A stretch of DNA of 64,000 nt from Enterobacter hormaechei subsp. hoffmannii (GCF_001729745.1 NZ_CP017186.1:3286001-3350000); one strand, 5' to 3'. Counted from the first letter of the stretch, positions 21,013 through 36,300 are shown. The notes: a model not told the origin generated them from the letters alone. Program-made: numbers and translations.

Positions 21013-21711
21013 ATGACTGATAACGCTGTACTTCAATTACGCGCCGAGCGCCTTGCGCGCGCAACCCGCCCTTTTCTGGCCCGAGGCAACCGTATTCGCC
21101 GCTGCCAGCGCTGCCTTTTACCGCTGAAAGTGTGTCTGTGCGAAACGCTTACACCGAGCGAGGCGAAAAGCCGCTTTTGTCTGGTCATGTTCGATACCGA
21201 ACCGATGAAGCCCAGCAACACGGGGCGTTTGATCGCCGATATTCTGCCCAATACCGCAGCGTTTCAGTGGTCGCGCACTGAGCCACCTCAGGCTCTGCTT
21301 GACCTGGTGGCAAACCCGGACTATCAGCCCATGGTCGTTTTCCCGGCATCATATGCAGGCGAACAACGCCAGGTGCTTACGGCGCCACCATCCGGTAAGC
21401 CGCCGCTGTTTATTATGCTCGACGGCACCTGGACCGAAGCAAGAAAGATGTTTCGCAAAAGCCCTTATCTTGATGCGCTGCCGGTGATTTCCGTCGATCT
21501 GTCGCGCGTTTCGGCCTATCGCTTACGAGAAGCGCATGCCGAGGGTCAATATTGCACCGCTGAAGTCGCCATTGCGCTACTGGATCTGGCGGGCGATACC
21601 CAGGCGGCCAGCGCATTAAGCTCCCATTTCTCCTGCTTTCGCGAACGTTATCTGGCAGGAAAAACCGTTCATAAGGGTAGCGTCACAGCAACAGAGACAG
21701 AAAGCGTTTAA
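21013..21711 (+). CDS. tapT: tRNA-uridine aminocarboxypropyltransferase (DTW domain)
   Basis: DTW-domain enzyme that makes acp3U47 in tRNAs (formerly yfiP). The start MTDNAVLQLRAERLARA gives 232 residues, matching E. coli; the frame is open 17 codons further upstream but that part covers the trxC terminator. The four-cysteine zinc motif CQRCLLPLKVCLC and the hallmark DGTW in MLDGTWTEARKMFRKS are present. Ends 35 bases before patZ. Confidence 0.94.
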   Translation: MTDNAVLQLRAERLARATRPFLARGNRIRRCQRCLLPLKVCLCETLTPSEAKSRFCLVMFDTEPMKPSNTGRLIADILPNTAAFQWSRTEPPQALLDLVANPDYQPMVVFPASYAGEQRQVLTAPPSGKPPLFIMLDGTWTEARKMFRKSPYLDALPVISVDLSRVSAYRLREAHAEGQYCTAEVAIALLDLAGDTQAASALSSHFSCFRERYLAGKTVHKGSVTATETESV

Positions 21712-21746
21712 AATCATCAGGTCGCTTGCATTCACAGGAGGCCTGC

Positions 21747-24410
21747 ATGAGCCAGAGAGGGTTAGAAGCGCTACTCCGTCCGAAATCCATTGCCGTTATT
21801 GGCGCCTCGATGAAACCGGACCGCGCAGGGTATCTGATGATGCGTAACCTGCTGGCTGGCGGGTTTAACGGCCCGGTCATGCCCGTTACGCCCGCTTATA
21901 AAGCGGTACAGGGGGTGCTGGCGTGGCCGGACGTGCAAAGTTTACCGTTTGTTCCCGACCTCGCCGTGCTCTGTACGCATGCGAAACGAAACCTCGAATT
22001 GCTTGAGTCGCTCGGTCAGAAAGGCTGTAAAACCTGCATTATTCTTTCCTCGCCTCCTGAACAGCAGCCCGAACTGCTGGCCTGCGCCAGCCGCTACCAG
22101 ATGCGCATTCTTGGTCCAAATAGCCTCGGTCTGCTTGCGCCCTGGCAAGGGCTGAATGCCAGTTTTTCCCCGGTTCCGATCCGTAAAGGCAAACTGGCCT
22201 TTATTTCACAGTCGGCAGCGGTATCCAATACCATCCTCGACTGGGCGCAGCAGCGTGAGATGGGCTTTTCCTATTTCATCGCCCTCGGCGACAGCCTGGA
22301 CATTGACGTCGATGAGCTGCTGGATTTCCTGGCGCGTGACAGCAAAACCAGCGCTATCCTGCTCTACCTTGAACACCTGAGTGACGCCCGTCGTTTTGTG
22401 TCGGCGTCGCGTAGCGCATCGCGTAATAAACCGATTCTGGTCATCAAAAGCGGGCGCAGCCCCGCGGCTCAGCGCCTGCTGCAATCCCATTCCGGGATGG
22501 ATCCCGCATGGGATGCAGCGATCCAGCGCGCCGGTTTACTGCGGGTACAGGATACGCACGAGCTTTTTTCCGCCGTCGAAACGTTGAGCCACATGCGTCC
22601 CCTGCGCGGTGAAAAGCTGATGATTGTCAGCAACGGAGCCGCTCCCGCCGCCCTGGCGCTGGACGAGCTCTGGCTACGCAACGGCAAGCTGGCCACGCTG
22701 GGTGAAGAGACGCTCCAGCGCCTGCGGGACGCGTTACCGGGAAGCGTTGTTCCCGATAATCCCCTCGATTTGCGCGATGATGCCAGCAGCGATCGTTACA
22801 TTAAGGCGATCACGATTTTGCTGGATAGCCAGGACTTTGATGCGCTGATGATTATCCATTCGCCCAGCGCGGTTGCGCCAGGCAGCGAAAGTGCACGAAC
22901 GCTGATTGAGGCTGTCCGAAACCATCCGCGCGGCAAATACGTCACCCTGCTGACCAACTGGTGCGGCGAGTTCTCCTCGCAGGAAGCGCGACGTCTGTTT
23001 AGTGAAGCCGGGTTGCCAACCTACCGTACGCCAGAGGGCACCATAACCGCGTTTATGCATATGGTTGAGTACCGCCGCAACCAGAAGCAGCTGCGTGAAA
23101 CGCCTGCCCTACCGGGCAACCTCACAGCAAATTCGGTGGACGTACACAGTTTATTGCAACAGGCCATCGAAGAGGGCGCCACTTCGCTTGATACGCATGA
23201 AGTGCAACCCATTCTTGGCAGCTATGGGATGCAAACACTGCCGACCTGGATTGCCGGTGACAGCGCTGAGGCGGTACATATCGCTGAGCAGATTGGCTAT
23301 CCGGTCGCGCTGAAGCTGCGCTCCCCCGATATTCCGCACAAATCGGATGTTCAGGGCGTCATGCTGTATCTGCGCACCGCGACAGAAGTACAACAGGCCG
23401 CGGATGCCATTATCGATCGCGTTAAAATGACGTGGCCACAGGCCCGGATCCACGGCCTGCTGGTGCAGAGCATGGCTAACCGAGCAGGTGCTCAGGAGCT
23501 GCGCGTGGTCGTCGAACACGATCCGGTTTTTGGTCCACTTATTATGTTGGGTGAAGGCGGCGTTGAATGGCGGCCAGAAGAACAAGCGGCTGTCGCGCTT
23601 CCACCTCTAAACATGAACCTGGCGCGTTATTTGGTTATTCAGGCCATCAAAAGTAAAAAAATCCGCGGCAGAAGCGCTCTGAGGCCGCTTGATATCGCCG
23701 GGTTAAGCCAGTTTCTGGTGAAGGTCTCCAACCTCATTGTTGACTGTGCTGAGATCCAGCGCCTGGACATCCACCCGCTCCTCGCTTCCGGAAATGAATT
23801 CACTGCCCTCGACGTGACGCTGGAAATTGCGCCATTTGTCGGTGACCGGGAAAGCCGTCTCGCCATTCGTCCTTATCCTCTCCATCTGGAAGAGTGGGTG
23901 GAGATGAAAAATGGAGAGCGGGCACTGTTTCGCCCTATCCTGCCGGAAGACGAGCCGCTGCTGCGAGCGTTCATCTCGCAGGTGACGAAAGAAGATTTGT
24001 ACTATCGCTATTTCAGCGAAATTAATGAATTTACCCACGACGATTTAGCCAATATGACCCAGATCGACTACGATCGAGAAATGGCGATTGTGGCGGTCCG
24101 CCGTTCCGCAGAGGGAGAGGAGATCCTCGGCGTGACGCGTGCCATTTCCGACCCGGATAACGTGGATGCGGAGTTTGCCGTACTGGTGCGTTCCGATCTT
24201 AAAGGTTTGGGTTTGGGCAGACGGCTGCTCGAAAAACTCATTGGTTATACGCGCGATCACGGATTGTCACGGCTCAATGGCATTACTATGCCAAATAATC
24301 GGGGTATGGTGACCCTGGCGCGGAAGCTCGGTTTTGACGTTGATATCCAGCTGGATGAAGGCATTGTCTCTTTGTCCCTCAGCCTGACTTCGACGGATAA
24401 ACAAGAGTAA
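21747..24410 (+). CDS. patZ: Peptidyl-lysine N-acetyltransferase PatZ/Pka
   Basis: Large protein acetyltransferase of 887 residues, E. coli YfiQ/Pka ortholog; inactivates acetyl-CoA synthetase and acetylates many proteins. An N-terminal ADP-forming acyl-CoA synthetase-like region (CoA-binding LLRPKSIAVIGAS at about 8-20, ligase and ATP-grasp parts, inactive for ligase in this family) leads into a C-terminal GNAT domain (about 725-880; motif VRSDLKGLGLGRRLLEKLI). Start MSQRGLEALL chosen over an ATG seven codons upstream because a Shine-Dalgarno (AGGAGG) sits just before it. Confidence 0.95.
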   Translation: MSQRGLEALLRPKSIAVIGASMKPDRAGYLMMRNLLAGGFNGPVMPVTPAYKAVQGVLAWPDVQSLPFVPDLAVLCTHAKRNLELLESLGQKGCKTCIILSSPPEQQPELLACASRYQMRILGPNSLGLLAPWQGLNASFSPVPIRKGKLAFISQSAAVSNTILDWAQQREMGFSYFIALGDSLDIDVDELLDFLARDSKTSAILLYLEHLSDARRFVSASRSASRNKPILVIKSGRSPAAQRLLQSHSGMDPAWDAAIQRAGLLRVQDTHELFSAVETLSHMRPLRGEKLMIVSNGAAPAALALDELWLRNGKLATLGEETLQRLRDALPGSVVPDNPLDLRDDASSDRYIKAITILLDSQDFDALMIIHSPSAVAPGSESARTLIEAVRNHPRGKYVTLLTNWCGEFSSQEARRLFSEAGLPTYRTPEGTITAFMHMVEYRRNQKQLRETPALPGNLTANSVDVHSLLQQAIEEGATSLDTHEVQPILGSYGMQTLPTWIAGDSAEAVHIAEQIGYPVALKLRSPDIPHKSDVQGVMLYLRTATEVQQAADAIIDRVKMTWPQARIHGLLVQSMANRAGAQELRVVVEHDPVFGPLIMLGEGGVEWRPEEQAAVALPPLNMNLARYLVIQAIKSKKIRGRSALRPLDIAGLSQFLVKVSNLIVDCAEIQRLDIHPLLASGNEFTALDVTLEIAPFVGDRESRLAIRPYPLHLEEWVEMKNGERALFRPILPEDEPLLRAFISQVTKEDLYYRYFSEINEFTHDDLANMTQIDYDREMAIVAVRRSAEGEEILGVTRAISDPDNVDAEFAVLVRSDLKGLGLGRRLLEKLIGYTRDHGLSRLNGITMPNNRGMVTLARKLGFDVDIQLDEGIVSLSLSLTSTDKQE

Positions 24411-24519
24411 GCTGCTGGAAATGTTACCCACTTTTCCCGGCACTGGGGTATCATTGTCCGCTTATGTTGTTTGCCTGGTACAGACAACCCTTCAATGAAC
24501 AGAGAAGAAACGCACTGTG

Positions 24520-25875
24520 ATGTTGTCAAAATTTAAGCGTAATAAACATCAACAACACCTTGCTCAACTACCGAAGATTTCTCAGTCAGTTGATGATGTA
24601 GAGTTCTTTTATGCTCCCGCTCATTTCCGGGAGACGCTTCTTGAAAAGATTGCCAGCGCTACGCGACGTATTTGCATTGTGGCGCTCTATCTTGAACAAG
24701 ATGAAGGTGGGCGTGCGATCCTGAACGCGCTCTATGAAGCGAAACGTCAGCGTCCGGAACTGGATGTTCGCGTGCTGGTTGACTGGCACCGTGCTCAGCG
24801 TGGCCGTATTGGTGCGGCTGCCTCGAATACCAATGCTGACTGGTATTGCCGCATGGCCCAGGAAAATCCGGGTATTGATATCCCGGTATATGGCGTACCG
24901 GTGAATACCCGTGAAGCGCTTGGCGTTCTTCATTTTAAAGGATTTATCATTGATGACAGCGTCCTTTATAGCGGCGCCAGTCTGAATGATGTGTATCTCC
25001 ATCAGCTCGATAAATACCGTTACGATCGCTACCATCTTATCCGTAATCCGCAGATGACCGACATCATGTTCAACTGGGTTGATAAAAACCTGGTTCATGG
25101 CCGGGGTGTGCACCGTCTTGACGATCCTCATCGCCCGAAAAGCCCGGAAATCAAAAACGACGTTCGCTCCTTCCGCCAGGAGCTGCGCGATGCGATTTAT
25201 CGTTTCCAGGGTGATGCCAATAATGAAGAACTATCCGTTACGCCTCTGGTAGGCCTGGGTAAATCCAGCCTCCTGAACAAGACTATCTTCCATTTGATGC
25301 CGTGCGCGGAGCATAAGCTCACCATCTGCACCCCGTACTTCAACCTTCCCGCCGTTCTGGTGCGTAATATCATTCAGCTGCTGCGTGATGGTAAAAAGGT
25401 GGAAATCATTGTCGGGGATAAAACGGCAAACGACTTTTTCATTCCGGAAGATCAGCCTTTCAAGATCATCGGCGCACTGCCTTATCTCTATGAGATTAAC
25501 CTGCGCCGCTTTCTGAGCCGTTTACAGTACTATGTGAACACGGACCAGCTCGTCGTGCGCCTCTGGAAAGATGAAGATAACAGTTATCATCTCAAAGGAA
25601 TGTGGGTTGATGACGAGTGGATTCTGCTGACCGGTAATAACCTGAACCCACGCGCCTGGCGTCTGGATTTGGAAAACGCCATTCTTATTCACGATCCTCA
25701 GCATGCGTTAGCCGCGAAACGCGATCGTGAGCTGGAGCTTATACGCACGCATACCACAGTGGTTCGTCATTATCGCGATCTGCAAAGCATCGCTGATTAC
25801 CCGGTGAAAGTTCGCAAGCTGATTCGCCGTCTACGTCGGATCCGTATCGATCGCCTCATCAGCCGCATTCTGTAA
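24520..25875 (+). CDS. pssA: CDP-diacylglycerol-serine O-phosphatidyltransferase
   Basis: Phosphatidylserine synthase of the phospholipase D superfamily, the committed step to phosphatidylethanolamine. 451 residues. Two HKD motifs are visible: [20 protein letters not shown] (about residue 138) and [18 protein letters not shown] (about 357). ATG at 24520 matches E. coli; the adjacent GTG at 24517 would add one residue. The basic C-terminus ([16 protein letters not shown]) fits peripheral membrane/ribosome association. Confidence 0.97.
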   Translation: MLSKFKRNKHQQHLAQLPKISQSVDDVEFFYAPAHFRETLLEKIASATRRICIVALYLEQDEGGRAILNALYEAKRQRPELDVRVLVDWHRAQRGRIGAAASNTNADWYCRMAQENPGIDIPVYGVPVNTREALGVLHFKGFIIDDSVLYSGASLNDVYLHQLDKYRYDRYHLIRNPQMTDIMFNWVDKNLVHGRGVHRLDDPHRPKSPEIKNDVRSFRQELRDAIYRFQGDANNEELSVTPLVGLGKSSLLNKTIFHLMPCAEHKLTICTPYFNLPAVLVRNIIQLLRDGKKVEIIVGDKTANDFFIPEDQPFKIIGALPYLYEINLRRFLSRLQYYVNTDQLVVRLWKDEDNSYHLKGMWVDDEWILLTGNNLNPRAWRLDLENAILIHDPQHALAAKRDRELELIRTHTTVVRHYRDLQSIADYPVKVRKLIRRLRRIRIDRLISRIL

Positions 25876-25881
25876 TACACG

Positions 25882-25908
25882 AGCCCTGTCATCGGCGGGG
25901 CTTTTTTT
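25882..25908 (+). terminator. Terminator of pssA
   Basis: AGCCC and GGGCT arms separated by an 11-base loop and followed by seven T residues, directly after the pssA stop. Confidence 0.8.
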
Positions 25909-25921
25909 ATGGAGCCTGTTA

Positions 25922-26245
25922 ATGCGTACGCCTTGCCTGATAATCCCTCTTTTGCTGACAGGTTGCAGCCATATGGCTAATGATAACTGGTCGGGTCAGG
26001 ATAAAGCTCAACACTTTCTGGCGTCTGCAATGTTGTCCGCTGCGGGCAATGAGTATGCGCTGCACCAGGGTTATAGCAGGGATCGAAGTGCCACAATAGG
26101 CCTGATGTTCTCCATCAGCCTGGGGGCATCAAAAGAACTTTGGGATAGCCGCCCCTCGGGAAGTGGCTGGAGCTGGAAAGATTTTGCCTGGGACGTAGCC
26201 GGGGCAACAACCGGCTACGCCGTCTGGCAGATGGCGCATTATTAA
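25922..26245 (+). CDS. yfiM: YfiM family lipoprotein
   Basis: Small predicted lipoprotein of 107 residues, no known function. Lipobox LLLTGC places the lipidated cysteine near residue 15; the mature part includes [20 protein letters not shown] and [22 protein letters not shown], conserved with E. coli YfiM. Converges on kgtP with a 4-base overlap of the coding ends. Confidence 0.92.
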   Translation: MRTPCLIIPLLLTGCSHMANDNWSGQDKAQHFLASAMLSAAGNEYALHQGYSRDRSATIGLMFSISLGASKELWDSRPSGSGWSWKDFAWDVAGATTGYAVWQMAHY

Positions 26246-27549
26246 AGGCGGATACCTTTTCCTTTGCGATGCAGCATCAGCGAGACAATAAACGCCAGCG
26301 CCCCCATAACGGTGACATACCAGAAGAAGGTCGTTTCACTGCCCCATGACTTAAGGGATAACGCGACATACTCTGCCGAACCGCCGAACAGGGCGTTTGC
26401 AACCGCATAAGAGAGGCCTACGCCCAGCGCCCTCACCTGTGCGGGAAACATTTCCGCTTTCAAAATGCCACTGATTGCCGTGTAAAAACTGACAATAATG
26501 AGCGCCACCATGATTAAAGCGAAAGCGGCATACGGAGAGGTTGTATGCTGTAGCGCCGTCAAAAGCGGAACGGTACCCAGGGTGAGCATGCCGCCAAAGA
26601 TCAGCATGGAGGTACGGCGACCAATTTTGTCCGACAGCGCGCCGACAATCGGCTGGATGAGCATAAAGACCAGTAACGCCACCGTCATGACGACACTCGC
26701 AACGTTTGCATGCATGCCCGTGGTGTTGACCAGATATTTTTGCATATAGGTGGTGAAGGTATAGAAGCTTAGCGAGCCTGCGGCGGTAAAGCCTAATACC
26801 ATCAAAAATGCTTTGCGGTTACGCCACAGCCCTTTCATCGAACCAGCTTCTTTAAGCGCCCTGACCTCCTGTTGTGAGGTTTCATCAAGCTGACGGCGTA
26901 GCCACAGCGCCACAACCGCCAGGGCTGCCCCCAGGGCAAACGGAATGCGCCAGCCCCAGGCGCGTAAATCTTCATCGCTAAGGATTTGTTGAAGGATCAC
27001 CACAACCAGTAACGCCAGTAGCTGTCCGCCAATGAGGGTTACATACTGGAATGATGCATAGAAACCTTTGCGCCCTTCAACCGCCACTTCGCTCATGTAT
27101 GTCGCACTGGTGCCATATTCGCCACCGACCGATAGCCCCTGGAACAGACGTGCCAGCAACAACAACGCCGGTGCCCATGTTCCGATAGTCTCATAACCGG
27201 GCAGGCAGGCAATCACCAGCGAGCCGACGCACATCATGCATACAGAGATGAGCATGGATGTCTTGCGCCCTTTCCTGTCCGCGATCCTGCCGAATAGCCA
27301 TCCACCGATAGGGCGCATCAGGAACCCGGCGGCAAAAACGCCTGCGGTTTGCAAAAGCTGAGTTGTGGTGTTCCCTGACGGGAAAAAGATATGCGCAAAG
27401 TAGAGTGAACAAAATGAATAGACGTAAAAGTCAAACCACTCTACAAGGTTTCCTGATGAGGCCCCAACGATTGCCCAAACCCGACGGCGAGTATCCTTAC
27501 CTGCCAAATTGGTGTTATCCGTATCTGCACTGGCTACGGTTTCTGTCAT
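26242..27549 (-). CDS. kgtP: Alpha-ketoglutarate permease (MFS)
   Basis: Proton symporter for 2-oxoglutarate in the inner membrane, MFS metabolite-H+ symporter family. Start [10 protein letters not shown] gives 435 residues (E. coli 432); a longer open frame upstream lacks support. Twelve hydrophobic segments and the MFS loop motif [12 protein letters not shown] between helices 2 and 3, repeated as DKIGRRTS between helices 8 and 9, are visible. Confidence 0.95.
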   Translation of the reverse strand: MTETVASADTDNTNLAGKDTRRRVWAIVGASSGNLVEWFDFYVYSFCSLYFAHIFFPSGNTTTQLLQTAGVFAAGFLMRPIGGWLFGRIADRKGRKTSMLISVCMMCVGSLVIACLPGYETIGTWAPALLLLARLFQGLSVGGEYGTSATYMSEVAVEGRKGFYASFQYVTLIGGQLLALLVVVILQQILSDEDLRAWGWRIPFALGAALAVVALWLRRQLDETSQQEVRALKEAGSMKGLWRNRKAFLMVLGFTAAGSLSFYTFTTYMQKYLVNTTGMHANVASVVMTVALLVFMLIQPIVGALSDKIGRRTSMLIFGGMLTLGTVPLLTALQHTTSPYAAFALIMVALIIVSFYTAISGILKAEMFPAQVRALGVGLSYAVANALFGGSAEYVALSLKSWGSETTFFWYVTVMGALAFIVSLMLHRKGKGIRL

Positions 27550-27700
27550 TTTAATATCCCCTGTCTCACATTGCGGGCCTTTGCCCACAAACAGTAAAAC
27601 CGGATTTAAAACGAATCGTTAGGTAAATAAAATGTTTCCAATATGTTTCATTGCGTTTTGTGAACTCGATCAGCTATCTAATTATTAGCGGACGCAGTAA

Positions 27701-28153
27701 TTATCCCCAGGACTGCTGGTGGGCCTTTTTTCGCTGCAAGTAATCTTCGTCTGCACGAATTTTATCCCACCACTTTTTGAAGACTGCGGCTGCTTCTGCT
27801 TTTACTGGATCGTGATCGAGGGGTTTGACTTGTCGTTCCGCATCATACTTTTTACCGCCCTTATGATTCGCGTATCGCCGGGCGCGGGTATAGCCCATTT
27901 GTATGAATTTACGCGCCATATCCATGCCTACAAAATCGTTTTTACTGCGGTACTCTTCAAAGAGAGCGTATATCTCTTGTGCCGAACGCGCTGCGACTTC
28001 AGAATTTTTAAAACGCCAGTGTGGAAGGATTTCGCTTTTATAAGGCTCGACCATCAATACGCCCTGCTCACCCCGGCCAACCTGATACCGTTCGGGATGT
28101 TCGCGAAAATTTATATTTGCAAAATCTTGTTGGTAATCAAAAGGACGAGTCAA
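27701..28153 (-). CDS. DUF4385 family protein
   Basis: Soluble protein of 150 residues, which I recognise as the DUF4385 family; function unknown. Characteristic stretches are GEQGVLMVEPYKSEILPHWRFK and MDMARKFIQMGYTRARRYANHKGGKK. No signal peptide or membrane segment. Not present at this site in E. coli K-12; it sits between kgtP and the rRNA operon with its own short upstream region and is followed on the right by a REP element. The product is highly charged and basic near the C-terminus, which could mean nucleic acid contact (speculative). Confidence 0.8.
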   Translation of the reverse strand: MTRPFDYQQDFANINFREHPERYQVGRGEQGVLMVEPYKSEILPHWRFKNSEVAARSAQEIYALFEEYRSKNDFVGMDMARKFIQMGYTRARRYANHKGGKKYDAERQVKPLDHDPVKAEAAAVFKKWWDKIRADEDYLQRKKAHQQSWG

Positions 28154-28190
28154 AGCGGCACCATTGTTAAAATCGTTTTAACAATTGTAG

Positions 28191-28218
28191 GCCGGATAAG
28201 GGGAAGCCGCCATCCGGC
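28191..28218. repeat. REP element
   Basis: GCCGGATAAGGGGAAGCCGCCATCCGGC has the head and tail of an enterobacterial REP/PU unit (GCCGGATnnGGnnnnnCGCCnnATCCGGC). It lies between the rRNA operon terminator and the DUF4385 gene. Confidence 0.85.
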
Positions 28219-28239
28219 ATGTTTTTCCGTGCACAAAGC

Positions 28240-28274
28240 AAAAAACCCCGCACCTTCCGGTACGGGGTTCTTTC
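28240..28274 (-). terminator. Terminator of the rRNA operon
   Basis: On the minus strand ACCCCG-(TACCGGAAGGTG)-CGGGGT is followed by TTTTTTG; an inner pairing TACCGGAAGGTG extends the hairpin. It lies 7-40 bases past the 5S gene. Confidence 0.88.
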
Positions 28275-28280
28275 TGTTTG

Positions 28281-28400
28281 ATGCCTGGCAGTTCCCTACT
28301 CTCACATGGGGAGACCCCACACTACCATCGGCGCTACGGCGTTTCACTTCTGAGTTCGGCATGGGGTCAGGTGGGACCACCGCGCTAAAGCCGCCAGGCA
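28281..28400 (-). rRNA. rrf: 5S ribosomal RNA
   Basis: 120 bases, beginning TGCCTGGCGGC and ending GAACTGCCAGGCAT on the minus strand, with the internal CCCACCTGACCCCATGCCGA segment diagnostic of enterobacterial 5S rRNA. Ends pair to form helix I. Single copy in this operon, 67 bases after 23S. Confidence 0.97.
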
Positions 28401-28467
28401 AATTCTGTTAATCTGTATCAGGCTGAAAATCGTGTCTGTCTCTTCGCCAAAACAGCTTCGGCGTTGT

Positions 28468-31372
<2,905 letters not shown>

Positions 31373-31554
31373 TCACAACCCGAAGATGTTTCACTTCTGA
31401 TTGCGAAAATTTGAGAGACTCGAACACACATGAGCTGTGTGTCGTTTCAATTTTCAGCTTGATCCAGATTTTTAAAGAGCAAATATCTCAAACATGACTC
31501 GCAAGTCAGTTTTGAGATATGACGGCAGGTGACTTTCACTCACGAACCAGCAAG
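31373..31554 (-). other. tRNA-Glu to 23S internal transcribed spacer
   Basis: 182-base spacer between the tRNA and 23S. It includes a boxA-like GCTCTTTAAAAATCTGG element near 31480-31465 for antitermination and flanks that pair with sequences beyond 23S to form the RNase III processing stem (known for rrn operons). Confidence 0.7.
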
Positions 31555-31630
31555 TGGCGTCCCCTAGGGGATTCGAACCCCTGTTACCGCCGTGAAAGGG
31601 CGGTGTCCTGGGCCTCTAGACGAAGGGGAC
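31555..31630 (-). tRNA. gltW: tRNA-Glu (anticodon TTC)
   Basis: 76 bases, GTCCCCTTCGTCTAGAGGCC... to ...GGGGACGCCA with encoded CCA. Anticodon loop CCTTTCACG gives TTC, T-arm GGTTCGAATCC. It is the only tRNA in the spacer, as in E. coli rrnB, C, E and G; the syntenic operon is rrnG, hence the gltW symbol. Confidence 0.97.
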
Positions 31631-31714
31631 GTACAGTCTCAATCGCAAGACGCCTTGCTATTTACTTTTCATCAGACAATCTGTGTGAGCACTGCAAAGG
31701 CAGGTTCTTTAAGG

Positions 31715-33257
<1,543 letters not shown>

Positions 33258-33438
33258 AAAGTTTGATGCTCAATGAATTAAACTTCGTAATGAATTACGT
33301 GTTCACTCGTTGAGACTTGGTATTCATTTAGTGTCCGAGGACATTAAGAATCCATGTCACTTTGAGTGCCCACACAGATTGTCTGATAAATTGTTAAAGA
33401 GCAGTGCCGCTACGTTTTCGCTGCGGCGCGGGGTGTGC
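33258..33438 (-). other. rRNA operon leader with boxA
   Basis: Transcribed leader before 16S. The boxA antitermination element TGCTCTTTAACAA reads at 33403-33391. The leader also carries the upstream arm of the RNase III stem enclosing 16S. No protein gene is supported. Confidence 0.8.
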
Positions 33439-33466
33439 ATATTACGCTTCCCCGCTTCAGAGTCAA
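33439..33466 (-). promoter_or_regulatory. rrn promoter P2
   Basis: -35 TTGACT (33466-33461), 16-bp spacer, -10 TAATAT (33444-33439), then a GC-rich stretch, as in enterobacterial rrn P2. Confidence 0.85.
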
Positions 33467-33534
33467 GCGTTTATTTTGCTTTTCTCTGCTGACCCGGCGG
33501 CGTGCGTGCCGTTGTTCCGTGTCAGTGGAGGCGC

Positions 33535-33562
33535 ATTATAGGGAGTTATTCTGAGGCTGCAA
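33535..33562 (-). promoter_or_regulatory. rrn promoter P1
   Basis: -35 TTGCAG (33562-33557), 16-bp spacer, -10 TATAAT (33540-33535) and GC-rich discriminator GCGCCTCC, the hallmark of stringent, growth-rate controlled P1. The AT-rich sequence farther upstream (to about 33640) would hold the UP element and Fis sites. Confidence 0.88.
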
Positions 33563-33640
33563 GTGCAAAGTGAAAATTATTTACTGACTGCTCACTTTCC
33601 AGGCAAAACACATCTCAGACCTTAATTCTTGCCTGGTTTT

Positions 33641-33675
33641 TAAACAAAAACGAGCCGCAAGCGGCCCGTTTTTGC
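33641..33675 (-). terminator. Terminator of clpB
   Basis: On the minus strand CGGGCCGC-tt-GCGGCTCG followed by TTTTTGTTTA, just past the clpB stop; one stem mismatch. Confidence 0.8.
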
Positions 33676-33685
33676 GTTTTGTGAC

Positions 33686-36259
33686 TTACTGCACTGCCAC
33701 AATTCGGTCTTCATTGGCTTCCAGACGGATAACTTTGCCCGGAACCAGCTCCCCGGAAAGGATTTGCTGCGCCAGCGGGTTTTCGATCTGCTGCTGGATT
33801 GCACGTTTTAACGGACGCGCGCCATAAACAGGATCGTAACCATTCTCGCTCAGCAGTTTCAGCGCATCATCCGAGATGTGGATTTCATACCCACGCTCTT
33901 CCAGACGCTTGTACAGACGCTGCAACTGGATCTGCGCAATCGACGCAATGTGTTTCTCACCCAGCGGATGGAACACGACTACTTCATCAATACGGTTGAT
34001 GAACTCCGGACGGAAGTTTTGGCTGACCACACCCAGCACCAGATCTTTCATATGGCTGTAATCCAGCTCACCGAAGCGTTCCTGAATCAAATCGGAACCC
34101 AGGTTCGAGGTCATGATCACCACCGTGTTACGGAAGTCGACCGTTCTTCCCTGCCCGTCCGTCAGACGCCCATCATCCAGCACCTGCAACAGAATGTTAA
34201 ACACGTCAGGATGAGCCTTTTCCACTTCATCCAGCAGGATGACGGAATAAGGACGACGACGAACCGCTTCCGTCAGGTAACCGCCCTCTTCATAACCGAC
34301 ATATCCCGGAGGCGCACCGACCAGACGCGAGACGGAGTGTTTCTCCATAAACTCGGACATATCGATACGCACCATCGCGTCATCGCTGTCGAACATAAAG
34401 TTAGCCAGCGCTTTACACAGCTCGGTTTTACCGACACCGGTTGGCCCCAGGAAAAGGAACGAGCCGATTGGACGATTCGGATCGGACAGCCCCGCACGGC
34501 TACGACGAATGGCGTTAGATACCGCTTCGACCGCTTCGTTCTGTCCAATGACGCGCTGATGCAGATCCTGCTCCATACGCAGCAGTTTCTCACGTTCGCT
34601 TTCCATCATGCGAGCCACAGGAATACCCGTCCAGCGCGCCAGCACTTCGGCAATCTCGGCATCCGTCACTTTATTACGCAACAGACGCATGGTTTTGCCT
34701 TCCGACTGCGTGGCGATCTCAAGCTGTTTTTCCAGCTCAGGGATCTTGCCGTACTGTAGCTCGGACATCCGCGCCAGATCTCCTACGCGACGGGCCTGCT
34801 CAATGGCAATTTTCGCCTGCTCCAGCTCCGCCTTGATTGTCTGGGTGCCAGAGAGGGAGGCTTTCTCAGCTTTCCACTCTTCTTCCAGCTCAGAATACTG
34901 ACGCTCTTTCTCGTCCAGTTCTTCGTTAAGCATATCGAGGCGTTTCTTACTCGCTTCGTCAGACTCTTTGTTCAGCGCCTGCTGTTCCAGCTTGAGCTGG
35001 ATAATGCGGCGATCGAGTCGGTCCAGCTCTTCCGGTTTCGAGTCAATCTGCATACGGATGCTGGACGCCGCTTCATCGATAAGGTCGATGGCTTTATCCG
35101 GCAACTGACGGTCGGCAATGTAACGATGCGAAAGCGTCGCCGCCGCAACGATGGCCGGGTCAGTGATCTGCACGTGATGGTGCAGCTCATAACGCTCTTT
35201 CAGACCACGCAAAATGGCGATGGTATCTTCAACGCTTGGTTCAGCGACAAACACCTTCTGGAAGCGACGCTCCAGCGCGGCATCTTTTTCAATGTACTGA
35301 CGATACTCGTCCAGCGTAGTGGCGCCGACGCAGTGAAGTTCACCACGTGCCAGCGCAGGTTTCAGCATGTTCCCGGCATCCATTGCGCCGTCAGCTTTAC
35401 CCGCGCCCACCATGGTGTGCAGTTCGTCGATAAACAGGATGACGTTACCTTCCTGTTTCGCCAGATCGTTCAGCACGCCTTTCAGACGCTCTTCAAATTC
35501 ACCGCGGTATTTCGCCCCGGCCACCAGCGCGCCCATATCCAGCGCCAGTACGCGACGGCCTTTCAGCCCTTCGGGCACTTCGCCATTAACGATACGCTGC
35601 GCCAGCCCTTCAACGATGGCGGTTTTACCGACGCCAGGCTCACCAATCAGCACCGGGTTGTTTTTGGTACGACGTTGCAGTACCTGGATAGTCCGACGAA
35701 TTTCTTCGTCACGGCCGATTACCGGGTCAAGTTTGCCCTGCTCGGCACGTTCGGTCAGGTCGACCGTAAATTTCTTCAAAGCCTGACGTTGGTCTTCGGC
35801 TCCCTGGTCGTTCACGCTTTCACCTCCGCGCATTTTCTCAATCGCCTGGGTCACATTAGCGGTGGTTGCACCGGCGGATTTCAGCAGGTCGGTTAAGGTA
35901 CCGCGTGATTCAAGCGCCGCCAGAACAAACAGCTCTGACGAAATAAAGTTGTCCCCACGTTTTTGCGCCAGCTTGTCGCAAAGGTTCAGTACACGCACCA
36001 GATCCTGTGACGGCTGTACGTCGCCACCGGTACCTTCTACCTGCGGTAAACGACTCAGCGCCTGATCGATGGCGGTGCGTAACTGGCCGGCATTAATGCC
36101 AGCGGACGTTAACAAAGGACGTACCGATCCCCCTTCCTGATTCAGCAAGGCGCTCATTAAATGAAGAGGTTCGATAAATTGGTTGTCGTGCCCCAGTGCG
36201 AGGGACTGGGCATCGGCGAGAGCAAGCTGGAATTTATTAGTAAGACGATCCAGACGCAT
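33686..36259 (-). CDS. clpB: Disaggregase chaperone ClpB
   Basis: Hsp100 AAA+ hexamer that pulls polypeptides out of aggregates with DnaK. 857 residues from [11 protein letters not shown], four codons inside the open frame; this is the E. coli start. N domain (1-145), NBD1 with Walker A GEPGVGKT (about 206-213), coiled-coil middle domain (about 410-520, [18 protein letters not shown]), NBD2 with Walker A GPTGVGKT (about 605-612). A sigma-32 promoter precedes it. Confidence 0.98.
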   Translation of the reverse strand: MRLDRLTNKFQLALADAQSLALGHDNQFIEPLHLMSALLNQEGGSVRPLLTSAGINAGQLRTAIDQALSRLPQVEGTGGDVQPSQDLVRVLNLCDKLAQKRGDNFISSELFVLAALESRGTLTDLLKSAGATTANVTQAIEKMRGGESVNDQGAEDQRQALKKFTVDLTERAEQGKLDPVIGRDEEIRRTIQVLQRRTKNNPVLIGEPGVGKTAIVEGLAQRIVNGEVPEGLKGRRVLALDMGALVAGAKYRGEFEERLKGVLNDLAKQEGNVILFIDELHTMVGAGKADGAMDAGNMLKPALARGELHCVGATTLDEYRQYIEKDAALERRFQKVFVAEPSVEDTIAILRGLKERYELHHHVQITDPAIVAAATLSHRYIADRQLPDKAIDLIDEAASSIRMQIDSKPEELDRLDRRIIQLKLEQQALNKESDEASKKRLDMLNEELDEKERQYSELEEEWKAEKASLSGTQTIKAELEQAKIAIEQARRVGDLARMSELQYGKIPELEKQLEIATQSEGKTMRLLRNKVTDAEIAEVLARWTGIPVARMMESEREKLLRMEQDLHQRVIGQNEAVEAVSNAIRRSRAGLSDPNRPIGSFLFLGPTGVGKTELCKALANFMFDSDDAMVRIDMSEFMEKHSVSRLVGAPPGYVGYEEGGYLTEAVRRRPYSVILLDEVEKAHPDVFNILLQVLDDGRLTDGQGRTVDFRNTVVIMTSNLGSDLIQERFGELDYSHMKDLVLGVVSQNFRPEFINRIDEVVVFHPLGEKHIASIAQIQLQRLYKRLEERGYEIHISDDALKLLSENGYDPVYGARPLKRAIQQQIENPLAQQILSGELVPGKVIRLEANEDRIVAVQ

Positions 36260-36300
36260 AACTCCTCCCATAACAGGTCAAATTTGCTACTGGAGATTAA

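Noticed and set aside
28150-28401. Small ORF over REP element and 5S rRNA
   Set aside because: It is made of repeat, terminator and rRNA sequence.
33878-34759. 293-codon frame antisense to clpB
   Set aside because: Shadow of a highly conserved chaperone gene; no initiation signal.
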